A stretch of 64,000 nt of DNA from Streptomyces hygroscopicus (GCA_002021875.1 CP018627.1:8494001-8558000); one strand, 5' to 3'. Positions 51,661 through 59,653 are shown, counted from the first letter of the stretch. Numbers and translations: made by a program. Notes: generated by a model not told the origin, from the sequence alone.

Positions 51661-51721
51661 GACAAGGGCTGAGACAAGGGTTGGAACAGGGGCCGGGACA
51701 AGGCCCGGGACGAGCGCCGAG
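51650..51721 (+). repeat. 12-bp tandem repeat starting at the recG stop
   Basis: Six consecutive 12-bp units: ACAAGGGCTGAG twice (51650-51673), then ACAAGGGTTGGA, ACAGGGGCCGGG, ACAAGGCCCGGG and ACGAGCGCCGAG. The first unit contains the recG stop and the second repeats it in frame. Confidence 0.85.
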
Positions 51722-51857
51722 AGCGGGGCCGGGCTCCGCGATCGGAGCGCGCGGCCACCGCCCGCCGCCGTACGCCATATCGTGGAGGTGCGGCGGCCCC
51801 GTCCGGACGGGCGCGGTGCGTCGCAGCCCCGACCACCGCGAAGGACTGCCAACACCC

Positions 51858-52445
51858 ATGACCCGCGTGATCGCCGGAGCGGCCGGCGGCCGACGCCTGG
51901 CCGTGCCGCCGGGAAACGGCACCCGACCCACTTCGGACCGGGCGCGCGAGGGCCTGTTCTCCACCTGGGAGTCGCTGCTCGGCTCGCTGGACGGGGCCCG
52001 CGTCCTCGACCTGTACGGCGGCTCCGGCGCGGTCGGCCTGGAGGCGCTGTCCCGCGGCGCCGTCCATGTGCTGCTGGTCGAGTCCGACCCGCGGGCGGCC
52101 CGCACGATCCGTCAGAACGTCCGGGCGCTCGGTCTGCCCGGCGCGGAGCTGCGCACCGGCAGGGCCGAACAGACCATCACCGGACAGGCCCCCGTCACCG
52201 GCCCGTACGACGTCGTTTTCCTGGACCCGCCCTACGTCGTCACCGACGCCGAACTCCGGGAGATCCTCCTCACACTCCTGGGGAATGGCTGGCTAGCGGC
52301 CGACGCGCTGGTCACCGTTGAGCGCAGCACACGAGGTGGGGAGTTCGTGTGGCCTGCCGGATTCGAGGGGCTACGGGCCCGTCGGTACGGCGAGGGCACA
52401 CTTTGGTACGGTCGCGCCGCCTCGACGTGCGAGAACGCGTCATGA
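51858..52445 (+). CDS. rsmD: 16S rRNA (guanine966-N2)-methyltransferase
   Basis: A 195-residue SAM-dependent methyltransferase. It opens TRVIAGAAGGRRLAVPPG and RPTSDRAREGLFSTWESLL, then has the SAM motif VLDLYGGSGAVGLEALSRGA and the catalytic VVFLDPPYVV (DPPY). It modifies G966-equivalent of 16S rRNA in the 30S head. The ATG at 51858 has AAGGACTG upstream. The coding end abuts coaD, its almost universal operon partner. Confidence 0.93.
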   Translation: MTRVIAGAAGGRRLAVPPGNGTRPTSDRAREGLFSTWESLLGSLDGARVLDLYGGSGAVGLEALSRGAVHVLLVESDPRAARTIRQNVRALGLPGAELRTGRAEQTITGQAPVTGPYDVVFLDPPYVVTDAELREILLTLLGNGWLAADALVTVERSTRGGEFVWPAGFEGLRARRYGEGTLWYGRAASTCENAS

Positions 52446-52471
52446 CCGGACCCGAGAGCGAGGAACTTCCA

Positions 52472-52951
52472 TTGCGCCGCGCAGTCTGTCCGGGGTCGTT
52501 CGACCCCGTCACCAATGGACACCTCGACATCATCGGCCGTGCCTCCAAGCTCTATGACGTCGTGCACGTCGCCGTGATGATCAACAAGTCGAAGCAGGGC
52601 CTGTTCACGGTGGACGAGCGGATCGATTTCCTCCGCCAGACCACCGAGGAGTACGGGAACGTCAAGGTAGAGGCGTTCCATGGACTTCTGGTCGACTTCT
52701 GCAAGCAGCGGGACATCCCCGCGATCGTCAAGGGGCTGCGAGCCGTCAGCGACTTCGACTACGAGCTGCAGATGGCCCAGATGAACAACGGCCTCTCCGG
52801 CGTGGAGACGCTGTTCGTGCCCACCAACCCCACCTACAGCTTCCTCTCCTCCAGCCTGGTCAAGGAGGTCGCGGCCTGGGGCGGCGACGTCTCCCACCTG
52901 GTGCCTCCGGTGGTGCTGGAATCGCTCTCCGAGCGGCTCGGCCGGAAGTAG
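52472..52951 (+). CDS. coaD: Phosphopantetheine adenylyltransferase
   Basis: A 159-residue nucleotidyltransferase that adenylates 4'-phosphopantetheine in coenzyme A synthesis. It opens RRAVCPGSFDPVTNGHLDII (H-x-G-H type active site), with AVMINKSKQGLFTV, IPAIVKGLRAVSDFDYELQM and TYSFLSSSLVKEVA. TTG 52472 is chosen because AGGAA lies six bases upstream and the length then matches the family. An in-frame ATG at 52442 (overlapping the rsmD stop) would add ten residues. Confidence 0.94.
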   Translation: MRRAVCPGSFDPVTNGHLDIIGRASKLYDVVHVAVMINKSKQGLFTVDERIDFLRQTTEEYGNVKVEAFHGLLVDFCKQRDIPAIVKGLRAVSDFDYELQMAQMNNGLSGVETLFVPTNPTYSFLSSSLVKEVAAWGGDVSHLVPPVVLESLSERLGRK

Positions 52952-53058
52952 CGGCTGACGAGGCGTCAGCGGCTGTCGGGGAGCGGCCCGCTCGCCGTAC
53001 AGTCGTGCCGTTCGTTCTCCGTTCCCATCCGCATCCAGACAGTCTGCGAGCACCCACA

Positions 53059-54168
53059 GTGGACGTGCAGAAGAAGCTCGACGAGATCGTCGATACCGTC
53101 GGCGGCGCCCGGTCCATGCCCATGTCGGCCTCGTGCGTGATCAACCGCGCCGAGCTGCTCGCCATGCTCGAAGAGGTGCGCGCGGCACTCCCGGACTCCC
53201 TGGCCCACGCCCAGGAGCTGATCGGCGGCCGGGACCAGATGGTGGCGGAGGCCCGCCAGGAGGCCGGGCGGATCATCGAGTCCGCGCACGCCCAGGGCGC
53301 CTCGCTGATCTCGGACACGGAGATGGTGCGGAAGTCCCAGGAGGAGGCCGACCGGATCCTCACCGAGGCCCGCCGGGAGGCCGAGGAGATCCGGGCCGAG
53401 GCCGACGACTACGTGGACAGCAAGCTGGCCAACTTCGAGGTCGTGCTCACCAAGACCATCGGCTCGGTGGGCCGCGGCCGGGAGAAGCTGCTCGGCCGCG
53501 CGCCCGGCGCCGAGGACGGCTTCGAGCAGCCCGACGAGGGCCCGGAGCGCAGCGCCGACCCGGCGACCCTGCGGCAGCGCGCCGACGAATACGTGGACAC
53601 CAAGCTGGGGGCCGTCTCGGCGGTCCTCTCCAAGACCCTGGAGGCGGTCGGCCGGGGCCGCCAGAAGCTGCTCGGGGCGCGGCCCGCCGATGAGCTCGGG
53701 GCCCATATGGCGGCCCAGGACGAGGCCGGAATGGCCCTGCGGACCACCGACGACGACTATCTGGCGGACCTCGCCCAGTCCCAGGCGGCCGTGGCCCAGC
53801 CCGTGGCCCAGCCCGATCAGGCGGCCGCCGACGCCGCGTACTACGCCGCCACGGCGGGCTATCAGCAGCAGGACGCGTACGGCTATCAACAGCAGGCGTA
53901 CGTACCGCAGCAGGAGCAGCAGGCGTACGTACCGCAGCAGCAGGACCCGTACGCCACGCAGGGCGGCTATCAGCAGGACGCCTACGCCTGGCAGCAGCAG
54001 GCCCAGGCCCAGGGCTACGACCCGAACGCGGGCTACGTGCCCCCGCAGCCCCAGCAGCCGCCGCAGCACCATCAGCAGCAGTCGGGCGCCGCGCTCGACG
54101 AGACCAGCCTGTTCGACACGAGCATGATCGACCTCGATCAGCTCCGCCAGTACGAGCAGGGCCGCTAG
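53059..54168 (+). CDS. DivIVA/ATP-synthase-B-like coiled-coil protein with Gln/Tyr-rich tail
   Basis: A 369-residue protein. An N-terminal segment (DVQKKLDEIVDTVGGARSMP, NRAELLAMLEEVRAALPD) precedes a long coiled coil of the DivIVA / ATP-synthase-b type. The module YVDSKLANFEVVLTKT...VGRGREKLLG (residues 118-146) is duplicated at 178-206. Residues ~260-350 are Gln/Tyr/Pro-rich (YQQQ, AYVPQQ repeats) and likely disordered. It ends with SMIDLDQLRQYEQGR. DivIVA relatives organise polar growth and division in actinobacteria, but the exact role of this gene is not clear to me. GTG 53059 has a weak SD. Confidence 0.85.
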   Translation: MDVQKKLDEIVDTVGGARSMPMSASCVINRAELLAMLEEVRAALPDSLAHAQELIGGRDQMVAEARQEAGRIIESAHAQGASLISDTEMVRKSQEEADRILTEARREAEEIRAEADDYVDSKLANFEVVLTKTIGSVGRGREKLLGRAPGAEDGFEQPDEGPERSADPATLRQRADEYVDTKLGAVSAVLSKTLEAVGRGRQKLLGARPADELGAHMAAQDEAGMALRTTDDDYLADLAQSQAAVAQPVAQPDQAAADAAYYAATAGYQQQDAYGYQQQAYVPQQEQQAYVPQQQDPYATQGGYQQDAYAWQQQAQAQGYDPNAGYVPPQPQQPPQHHQQQSGAALDETSLFDTSMIDLDQLRQYEQGR

Positions 54169-54195
54169 GTCCCGTCCCCCTCAGGCCGCGGGAAT

Positions 54196-54214
54196 TCCGC
54201 CCCCACCGGGCGGA
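54196..54214 (+). terminator. Short hairpin after the DivIVA-like gene
   Basis: TCCGCCC at 54196-54202 pairs with 54208-54214 around CCACC, 28 bases past the stop. Confidence 0.5.
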
Positions 54215-54244
54215 TTGGGTCTACGGCGGCCTGTCCAGTATCCT
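54215..54244 (+). promoter_or_regulatory. Probable promoter of the DUF177-rpmF-rnc operon
   Basis: TTGGGT (54215-54220), an 18-bp spacer and TATCCT (54239-54244). Transcription would start near 54251, about 85 bases before the conserved part of DUF177. Confidence 0.45.
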
Positions 54245-54258
54245 GGCTCTTCGGTCGC

Positions 54259-54960
54259 GTGTACGTCCGCGATCTCGGCTGCCCGTTTCGTAGTGAAGGA
54301 TCGGGTGGCCCGCCGCAGCGTAGAAAGCAGGAAGCCCTGAACGCCCGCCTCGACCACCGTGCCCCTCTCGTGTTCGACACGCGCGAGCTGGGCCGTCGTC
54401 CTGGTTCGCTGAAAAGGCTCTCCCGTTCCGTGGCGGCGCCGAAGGACCTCGGCATCGAGGTCATCGGGGTGCCGGAAGGCGCGACCGTCGAGCTGGACCT
54501 CCGCCTGGAGTCGGTCATGGACGGGGTGCTTGTCACAGGCACCGCCCGTGCACCGCTGACGGGGGAGTGCGTAAGGTGTCTGGAGCCGCTGGAGCGAGAG
54601 CTCGAAGCGGAATTCCAGGAGATGTACTCCTACCCCGACGCCGACGACCGGAGCCGCGACGCGGATACCGGCGACGACGCCGAGGAGGAGGACAGGCTCT
54701 TCCTCGAGGCCGACTTGTTCGACCTCGAGCCCGTGCTGCGTGACGCGGTGGTGCTCGCACTGCCGCTGCAGCCGGTGTGCCGGGAGGACTGCCCGGGGCT
54801 GTGTGCCGAATGCGGCGCCCGTCTCGCGGACGACCCCGACCACCACCACGATGCCGCCGACATCCGTTGGGCGGCACTGCAGGGACTCGCCGAGACCATG
54901 AGGGACGGCGAGAAGGACAACGCACCCCGCCAGCGCGGGGATGACCCACAGGAGAAGTAG
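54259..54960 (+). CDS. DUF177 (YceD) family protein, start uncertain
   Basis: Up to 233 residues. The DUF177 domain starts at about codon 27 ([20 protein letters not shown]) and includes [20 protein letters not shown] and the Cys-rich [18 protein letters not shown]. It is tied to rRNA/large-subunit biogenesis and nearly always precedes rpmF. No ATG/GTG/TTG stands at the domain boundary: the only upstream start is GTG 54259 without SD. CTG 54337, with AGCAGGAAG just before it, is a plausible non-canonical start giving a 207-residue product. Operon with rpmF (two-base gap). Confidence 0.85.
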   Translation: MYVRDLGCPFRSEGSGGPPQRRKQEALNARLDHRAPLVFDTRELGRRPGSLKRLSRSVAAPKDLGIEVIGVPEGATVELDLRLESVMDGVLVTGTARAPLTGECVRCLEPLERELEAEFQEMYSYPDADDRSRDADTGDDAEEEDRLFLEADLFDLEPVLRDAVVLALPLQPVCREDCPGLCAECGARLADDPDHHHDAADIRWAALQGLAETMRDGEKDNAPRQRGDDPQEK

Positions 54961-54962
54961 CC

Positions 54963-55136
54963 GTGGCTGTTCCGAAGCGGAAGATGTCGCGCAGCAACAC
55001 GCGCCACCGCCGGTCGCAGTGGAAGGCTGCGGTCCCCACCCTGGTGGCGTGCGAGCGCTGCCATGAGCCGAAGCAGCAGCACATCGCGTGCCCGAGCTGC
55101 GGCACCTACAACCGCCGCCAGGTCCTCGAGGTCTGA
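54963..55136 (+). CDS. rpmF: 50S ribosomal protein L32 (zinc-ribbon form)
   Basis: A 57-residue L32: [20 protein letters not shown] at the N-terminus, then a zinc ribbon with Cys30, Cys33, Cys43 and Cys46 ([19 protein letters not shown]). GTG 54963 follows AGGAGAAG. It lies between DUF177 and rnc as in most actinobacteria. Confidence 0.96.
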   Translation: MAVPKRKMSRSNTRHRRSQWKAAVPTLVACERCHEPKQQHIACPSCGTYNRRQVLEV

Positions 55137-55155
55137 TCGGCGGGTGACAGGCTCT

Positions 55156-55992
55156 ATGTCAGACGCCACTACGCCCCCGCGTAAGCGCGGTGAAGCGTCC
55201 CAGGCGGACACGGCCTCGTCTCACACGATCCTGGAAGGGCGGCTCGGGTACCAGCTCGAGTCCGCCCTTCTGGTGCGTGCGCTGACCCACCGCTCCTTCG
55301 CGTACGAGAACGGCGGCCTGCCCACCAACGAGCGGCTGGAATTCCTCGGGGATTCCGTGCTCGGCCTGGTGGTCACCGACACGCTGTACCGCATCCACCC
55401 CGACCTGCCCGAGGGCCAGCTGGCCAAGCTGCGGGCCGCGGTGGTGAACTCGCGCGCGCTCGCTGAAGTGGGCCGCGGTCTGGATCTCGGCGCCTTCATC
55501 CGGCTCGGCCGGGGCGAAGAGGGCACCGGGGGCAGGGACAAGGCTTCCATCCTCGCCGACACCCTTGAAGCGGTGATCGGCGCGGTCTATCTCGACCAGG
55601 GGCTCGACGCTGCCGCTGAGCTGGTGCACCGGCTATTCGACCCGCTGATCGAGAAGTCCTCGAACCTCGGCGCCGGCCTGGACTGGAAGACCAGCCTCCA
55701 GGAGCTGACCGCCACCGAGGGGCTCGGGGTCCCGGAGTACCTGGTCTCCGAGACGGGTCCCGACCACGAGAAGACCTTCACGGCTGCTGCCCGCGTCGGT
55801 GGTGTCGCGTACGGCACCGGCACCGGCCGCAGCAAGAAGGAAGCCGAGCAGCAGGCGGCCGAGGCCGCCTGGCGCGCGATTCGCGCGGCTGCCGACGAGG
55901 CTCAGGCGAAGGCCAAGGCGGCCGACGCCGGAACCGCCGCCACGGCGGCGGACGGCGGAGCCCCCGCCGACACGGCCTCCTCGGCACGCTGA
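55156..55992 (+). CDS. rnc: Ribonuclease III
   Basis: A 278-residue dsRNA endonuclease for rRNA and mRNA processing. In Streptomyces it is the AbsB global regulator of antibiotic production. The catalytic motif [18 protein letters not shown] and second acidic cluster [20 protein letters not shown] are intact. A dsRNA-binding domain follows ([20 protein letters not shown] ... [13 protein letters not shown]). A 40-residue Ala-rich C-terminal tail is added. ATG 55156 has only ACAGG upstream; GTG 55144 is an alternative start. Confidence 0.95.
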   Translation: MSDATTPPRKRGEASQADTASSHTILEGRLGYQLESALLVRALTHRSFAYENGGLPTNERLEFLGDSVLGLVVTDTLYRIHPDLPEGQLAKLRAAVVNSRALAEVGRGLDLGAFIRLGRGEEGTGGRDKASILADTLEAVIGAVYLDQGLDAAAELVHRLFDPLIEKSSNLGAGLDWKTSLQELTATEGLGVPEYLVSETGPDHEKTFTAAARVGGVAYGTGTGRSKKEAEQQAAEAAWRAIRAAADEAQAKAKAADAGTAATAADGGAPADTASSAR

Positions 55993-56031
55993 TCGGCCTT
56001 CCCCGTACCGTCCGTCACGTCCGTAACACCT

Positions 56032-56086
56032 CTCACCGCCCCCGCGGCGGACGGCCCGCCCGGCCGTTCCGCCCGGGGGCGGTGAG
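56032..56086 (+). terminator. Long hairpin between rnc and mutM
   Basis: CTCACCGCCCCCG at 56032-56044 pairs fully (13 bp) with 56074-56086; the 29-base interior can fold again. It lies 40 bases past rnc and just before the mutM SD, so it may attenuate rather than fully end transcription. Confidence 0.6.
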
Positions 56087-56110
56087 GGCTCAAGGCCAAG
56101 GAGGCCCCCG

Positions 56111-57043
56111 TTGCCCGAGCTGCCCGAGGTCGAGGTGGTCCGCCGCGGACTGGAGCGCTGGGTCAGCGGCCGTACGGTCGCCGAGGTCCAGGTGCTGCAT
56201 CCGCGCGCGGTCCGTCGCCACCTCGGCGGCCCGGAGGACTTCGCGGCCCGGCTCAGGGGCCGCCGCACCGGGATCGTCCGCCGCCGCGGCAAGTACCTGT
56301 GGCTGCCGTTCGACGATGGCGCCGCCGCCGAGGCGGTCCTGGCCCATCTCGGGATGAGCGGGCAGCTGCTGGTCCAGCCGGCCGAGGCCCCCGACGAGAA
56401 GCATCTGCGCATCCGGGTCCGCTTCGCCGATGACGCGGGCACCGAGCTGCGCTTCGTCGACCAGCGCACTTTCGGCGGGCTCTCGCTGCACGACACCGTC
56501 CCCGGCGACCTGGAGGGGCTGCCGGACGCCATCGCGCACATCGCCCGCGACCCGCTGGACCCCGCCTTCGACGAGGCGGCCTTCCACACCGCGCTGCGCC
56601 GCCGCCGCACCACGATCAAGCGCGCCCTGCTGGACCAGTCGCTGATCAGCGGGGTCGGCAACATCTACGCCGACGAGGCGCTGTGGCGCGCCCGGCTGCA
56701 CTACGACCGGCCGACCGCGACCCTCGCCCGCCCGCGCGCCGCCGAACTCCTCGGCCATGTGCGCGAGGTGATGACCGCGGCGCTGGCCGTCGGCGGCACA
56801 AGCTTCGACAGCCTTTACGTCAATGTGAACGGCGAGTCGGGGTACTTCGAGCGCTCCCTGGACGCGTACGGCCGCGAGAACGAGCCGTGCCGCCGCTGCG
56901 GCACCGCGATGCGCCGGCGCCCCTGGATGAACCGCTCCAGCTACTTCTGTCCGCGCTGTCAGCGCCCGCCGCGCCCGGCCATCGCGGCCCGGCCGGCGTC
57001 CCGCCCGGCCGCCTCGCCGCTGTCGGCGCGCGCCGTGTCGTAG
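56111..57043 (+). CDS. mutM: Formamidopyrimidine-DNA glycosylase
   Basis: A 310-residue bifunctional base-excision repair enzyme for 8-oxoguanine and FaPy lesions. It starts [15 protein letters not shown] with catalytic Pro2 and Glu3. [30 protein letters not shown] (H2TH) and the C-terminal zinc finger ([20 protein letters not shown], then CPRCQ) follow. TTG 56111 has AAGGAGG upstream. The last ~28 residues after the finger (Pro/Ala/Arg-rich) are not family sequence. They are read from DNA that overlaps the antisense HxlR gene by 85 bases. Confidence 0.95.
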   Translation: MPELPEVEVVRRGLERWVSGRTVAEVQVLHPRAVRRHLGGPEDFAARLRGRRTGIVRRRGKYLWLPFDDGAAAEAVLAHLGMSGQLLVQPAEAPDEKHLRIRVRFADDAGTELRFVDQRTFGGLSLHDTVPGDLEGLPDAIAHIARDPLDPAFDEAAFHTALRRRRTTIKRALLDQSLISGVGNIYADEALWRARLHYDRPTATLARPRAAELLGHVREVMTAALAVGGTSFDSLYVNVNGESGYFERSLDAYGRENEPCRRCGTAMRRRPWMNRSSYFCPRCQRPPRPAIAARPASRPAASPLSARAVS

Positions 57044-57432
57044 CGCTCCTGCGCCGTCAGCACCTCGGGCATCCGGTCCTCGACCAGATTGATCAGTGCC
57101 AGCAGCCGCTCGGCGACACCGCTGCCCAGCGGGGTCAGCCGGTAGTCCACGCGGGGCGGGTTGGTCGGCTGCGCCTCGCGGTGCACCAGACCGTCGCGCT
57201 CCAGCGCGTGCAGTGTCTGGGACAGCATCTTCTCGCTGACGCCGTCGACCCGCCGCCGCAGCTCGTTGAAGCGGAAGGTGCCCTCGTGGAGCGCGCCCAG
57301 GATGAGGGCGCCCCATTTTCCGGTGACATGCTCCAGCGTGCCGCGCGAGGGGCAGGCGCGGGCGAACACGTCGAAGGGCAGGTTCTCCGCGTCCGCCGTG
57401 GAGGACGCCGCGCCAGTGCGTTCACAGTCCAT
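56959..57432 (-). CDS. HxlR-family transcriptional regulator
   Basis: A 157-residue winged-helix regulator: [70 protein letters not shown]. HxlR proteins often sense redox or quinone-like stress through cysteines; Cys3 and Cys37 are available. ATG 57432 is preferred: TATGGT lies six bases upstream and there is no SD (leaderless). The final ~25 residues are Arg/Ala/Gly low complexity. They overlap mutM antisense by 85 bases, suggesting that one of the two stops has drifted. No target gene is adjacent. Confidence 0.87.
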   Translation of the reverse strand: MDCERTGAASSTADAENLPFDVFARACPSRGTLEHVTGKWGALILGALHEGTFRFNELRRRVDGVSEKMLSQTLHALERDGLVHREAQPTNPPRVDYRLTPLGSGVAERLLALINLVEDRMPEVLTAQERYDTARADSGEAAGRDAGRAAMAGRGGR

Positions 57433-57438
57433 GCACAC

Positions 57439-57461
57439 ACCATACGCGCACTCAGCGCTGA
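57439..57461 (-). promoter_or_regulatory. HxlR promoter with palindromic operator candidate
   Basis: On the minus strand TATGGT (57444-57439) precedes the ATG by six bases. A perfect 10-bp palindrome TCAGCGCTGA at 57452-57461 lies in the spacer, well placed for autoregulation. Confidence 0.45.
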
Positions 57462-57504
57462 CTCCCGGGCTGCGCTTTCGCATGGTGAGTATGCAGCTGC
57501 GGAC

Positions 57505-57540
57505 GTATGCGAAGCCCGGGGCGTATGCGAAGCCCGGGGC
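57505..57540. repeat. 18-bp direct repeat, two copies
   Basis: GTATGCGAAGCCCGGGGC occurs at 57505-57522 and again at 57523-57540. The second copy forms the left arm of the adjacent terminator, so either copy could pair with the right arm. Confidence 0.9.
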
Positions 57541-57561
57541 GCGTGCGTACGCCCCGGGCTT
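57530..57561 (-). terminator. Hairpin after the CAP-domain gene
   Basis: AAGCCCGGGGCG at 57530-57541 pairs fully with 57550-57561 (12 bp) around an eight-base loop, 36 bases beyond the stop of the minus-strand CAP gene. Confidence 0.75.
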
Positions 57562-57596
57562 GGCGGGTGACCCGCGGCGGCTGCCCGCTCAGCGGC

Positions 57597-58526
57597 TCAG
57601 TAGCCGAAGTCCTGGGTCCACCAGGGGCCGCCGGTGCCCAAGTGCGTGCCGACGCCCAGTCGCTTGAACGAGCAGTTGAGGATGTTGGCGCGGTGGCCGG
57701 AGCTGTTCATCCAGGAGTCCATGACGGCCTGCGCGTCCGACTGTCCGCGGGCGATGTTCTCCCCGCCCAGATCCAGGATGCCCGCGCTCTCGGCGCGGTC
57801 CCAGGGGCTGTCGCCGTCCGGGCTGATGTGGTCGAAGAACTGGCGCAGGGACATGTCCTCGCTGAAGTCCTCGGCCAACTGGGCGAGTTTGGGGTCGGCC
57901 GTCACGGGGGCGCAGCCGACCTTCTCGCGCTCCTTGTTGACGAGGGTGAGGACCTCGGTCTCCGAGGCGGTCTCGGGACCGGCCGACTCCGCCGGGGGCG
58001 CGGTCGGCTCCGTCGTGGGCGTACGGGACGGCTTCCCGTGTCCGCCGCCCTTCGAGTTGCCCTTGCCCTTGCCGTTGCCCTTGCCGTTTCCGCCGTCTCC
58101 GCCGTTCCCGGAGGGCGCGGAGGACCCCGGCTGCTCCGGCGGTGTGGTGGAAGGGGTGCTGGAGGGCTTGGAAGGGGTCTTGGAGGGAGTTGTGGAGGGT
58201 GCGTGAGGGCGATCGTCGCCGCGGCTGGGCGGTATCGAGCTGCGGCCGGTCGGGGCCGCGGACTGCGAGCCCTGTGTCTCCAGGCCCGAGTCCGTGGGAC
58301 CGCCCGCCTGGACCTGTCCGGCGGAGTCATTGCCCCCGCCCAGTTTGTAGCCGTCTCCCGGAACGAGTCCGGAGGCCATCGCCACCGCGCCAACCGCGAC
58401 GGCGGCGGACACGCCCAACAGTCCGGTCCGGACCGGAGCGAGGGGGCTCCGGTGCGGTCCCCGGTGGCGGCCTGCGATGGCCTCGTGCGCCACGGCCCCG
58501 GGGGCAGATCGTCGATGGCGGCCCAT
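57597..58526 (-). CDS. CAP/SCP-domain protein with N-terminal membrane segment
   Basis: A 309-residue protein. After a basic N-terminus there is one hydrophobic segment (TGLLGVSAAVAVGAVAMASG, ~34-53) acting as signal or anchor. A long Ser/Pro/Thr and Gly/Lys/Asn-rich linker (GNGKGNGKGKGNSKGGG) follows. The C-terminal ~120 residues form a CAP domain: LTLVNKEREKVGCAPVTADP, FFDHISPDGDSPWDRAESAG, GENIARGQ and WMNSSGHRANILNCSFKRLG. CAP His and Glu residues are present, so a wall-located or secreted hydrolase-like or ligand-binding role is likely. ATG 58526 has GGAAGG upstream. Confidence 0.88.
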   Translation of the reverse strand: MGRHRRSAPGAVAHEAIAGRHRGPHRSPLAPVRTGLLGVSAAVAVGAVAMASGLVPGDGYKLGGGNDSAGQVQAGGPTDSGLETQGSQSAAPTGRSSIPPSRGDDRPHAPSTTPSKTPSKPSSTPSTTPPEQPGSSAPSGNGGDGGNGKGNGKGKGNSKGGGHGKPSRTPTTEPTAPPAESAGPETASETEVLTLVNKEREKVGCAPVTADPKLAQLAEDFSEDMSLRQFFDHISPDGDSPWDRAESAGILDLGGENIARGQSDAQAVMDSWMNSSGHRANILNCSFKRLGVGTHLGTGGPWWTQDFGY

Positions 58527-58568
58527 CTCCTGCCTTCCTTGTGTTCTCGGCGTCAAAAGTCGCTCGAA

Positions 58569-58608
58569 ATGTGTCACTCGTGTGCGCGAGCCATGTATCA
58601 CTCGTGTG
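58569..58608. repeat. 16-bp direct repeats upstream of the CAP gene
   Basis: ATGTGTCACTCGTGTG (58569-58584) and ATGTATCACTCGTGTG (58593-58608) are in tandem 24 bases apart with one mismatch, in the divergent region between the CAP gene and acyP. They may be an activator binding site. Confidence 0.5.
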
Positions 58609-58705
58609 GGTGAGTCTCGTTGAGCCGGGACTGTACGCCATTCGGGCCCCAACGCGCGTGCCCAGTGGCCAATTGGATGGTTTAGCGCCTGCTCGCGGGT
58701 GGGGT

Positions 58706-58711
58706 TAGCGT
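58706..58711 (+). promoter_or_regulatory. Probable acyP -10 element
   Basis: TAGCGT ends six bases before the acyP ATG and no SD is present, indicating a leaderless mRNA. CCAATTGG at 58669-58676 lies further upstream. Confidence 0.4.
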
Positions 58712-58717
58712 GCGCGT

Positions 58718-58999
58718 ATGAACGAGAGAGTCCGCCTCACCGTGTGGGTCCGCGGCCATGTCCAGGGCGTCGGCTTCCGCTGGTACACCCGGGCCAACGC
58801 GCTGCGTATCGGGGACCTCGTCGGCTTTGCCTCCAACCTCGCCGACGGGCGGGTGCAGGTGGTCGCGGAGGGCCCGCGTGCGGAATGCGAACAGCTACTC
58901 GAATGGCTGCAGGATGGCGACACGCCCGGGAAAGTCGAGGGAATCACCGAGATCTGGGACACACCGCGCGGTGGCTACGGGACCTTCGAAATCCGTTGA
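58718..58999 (+). CDS. acyP: Acylphosphatase
   Basis: A 93-residue enzyme hydrolysing carboxyl-phosphate bonds. Its phosphate-binding loop [16 protein letters not shown] contains the catalytic Arg, and the catalytic Asn is in [17 protein letters not shown]. The C-terminal part ([16 protein letters not shown]) is the usual last strand. Complete and normal in size. In streptomycetes it sits a short distance before smc, as here. Confidence 0.95.
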   Translation: MNERVRLTVWVRGHVQGVGFRWYTRANALRIGDLVGFASNLADGRVQVVAEGPRAECEQLLEWLQDGDTPGKVEGITEIWDTPRGGYGTFEIR

Positions 59000-59371
59000 T
59001 CAACTCACCGGTGGCACCCTCCGCGGTACCCCGCTGACCATGCCTTCCCTGCGCACGGTGAGCAGAAATCGGCTGATGGTTGCCAACGGAGCCGCGCCGT
59101 GGAAGGCTGCGGTGTCACGGAAGATCCCCGACCGCCATGGGTCCTCTGGAGAGGGGTGGGCACAGTCCGCCGCCCGTGTGCTCTCGACCCCTGCGGCCCC
59201 GTCGGCATGTGATCGTGTTGACCCTCAAACCAATTGGTGAGACGCTGGAAGCCCCGCGCACCTTAACTGTTTGCCGCGCAGCACGGTAGTAATTCGGCAG
59301 GCAACGCGGGTGCAAATCCCTCACGACCCAGACCGCTTCGGTCGGTCACTCAGTGTGGAGGACCATCCATC
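59000..59371 (+). other. Noncoding region between acyP and a small gene
   Basis: 372 bases with no gene supported by codon bias. It holds a perfect palindrome ACCAATTGGT (59229-59238), TTGACC at 59218-59223, and a hairpin GACCG-CTT-CGGTC (59331-59343). An SD (GGAGGA, about 59357-59362) for the following gene closes it. The 59240-59330 part can form several short helices (TTGCC/GGCAA, GTGAG/CTCAC), so a structured leader is possible but not established. Confidence 0.35.
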
Positions 59372-59581
59372 ATGGCAAAGGCGCTTCTCGGTTACGTCGG
59401 CGGTTCCGACCCCCGAGTCCTCGCCGAGATGCGACGGCTTCAGCAGCGCGTCCAGGATCTCGAATCCGAGCTCGTCCGGATTCAGGCCGAGAACGACGCA
59501 CTGTCCGCCGCCGCTCACTACCACGGCGACTCGCTGCTCGAAAGCATCGACGTATCCCAGGCGGAGCCTGCGCTCGCCTGA
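59372..59581 (+). CDS. Small coiled-coil protein (69 aa) upstream of smc
   Basis: A 69-residue acidic protein with a clear SD (GGAGGA about 10 bases before ATG). It begins MAKALLGYVGGSDPR, then a heptad-like helix VLAEMRRLQQRVQDLESELV then RIQAENDALSAAA. It ends HYHGDSLLESIDVSQAEPAL. It is predicted cytoplasmic and probably dimeric through the coiled coil. I do not know a function. Codon bias and the SD make it a solid gene. It is on the same strand as smc, 239 bases upstream. Confidence 0.75.
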   Translation: MAKALLGYVGGSDPRVLAEMRRLQQRVQDLESELVRIQAENDALSAAAHYHGDSLLESIDVSQAEPALA

Positions 59582-59631
59582 CCCAGCCCAAGGGCCGGTC
59601 GGGCTGCATCGTCAGCCGCTTGAGAACCTTC

Positions 59632-59653
59632 AAGGGACGCCTCGGCGTCCCTT
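59632..59653 (+). terminator. Hairpin after the small coiled-coil gene
   Basis: AAGGGACGC at 59632-59640 pairs with 59645-59653 (9 bp) around CTCG, 50 bases past the stop. Confidence 0.65.

Noticed and set aside
59240..59330. tRNA-like segment (GGGTGCAAATCCC resembles a T arm) upstream of the small coiled-coil gene
   Set aside because: No matching acceptor stem, the T stem has a mismatch, and no anticodon arm of normal geometry can be drawn; treated only as a possibly structured leader.
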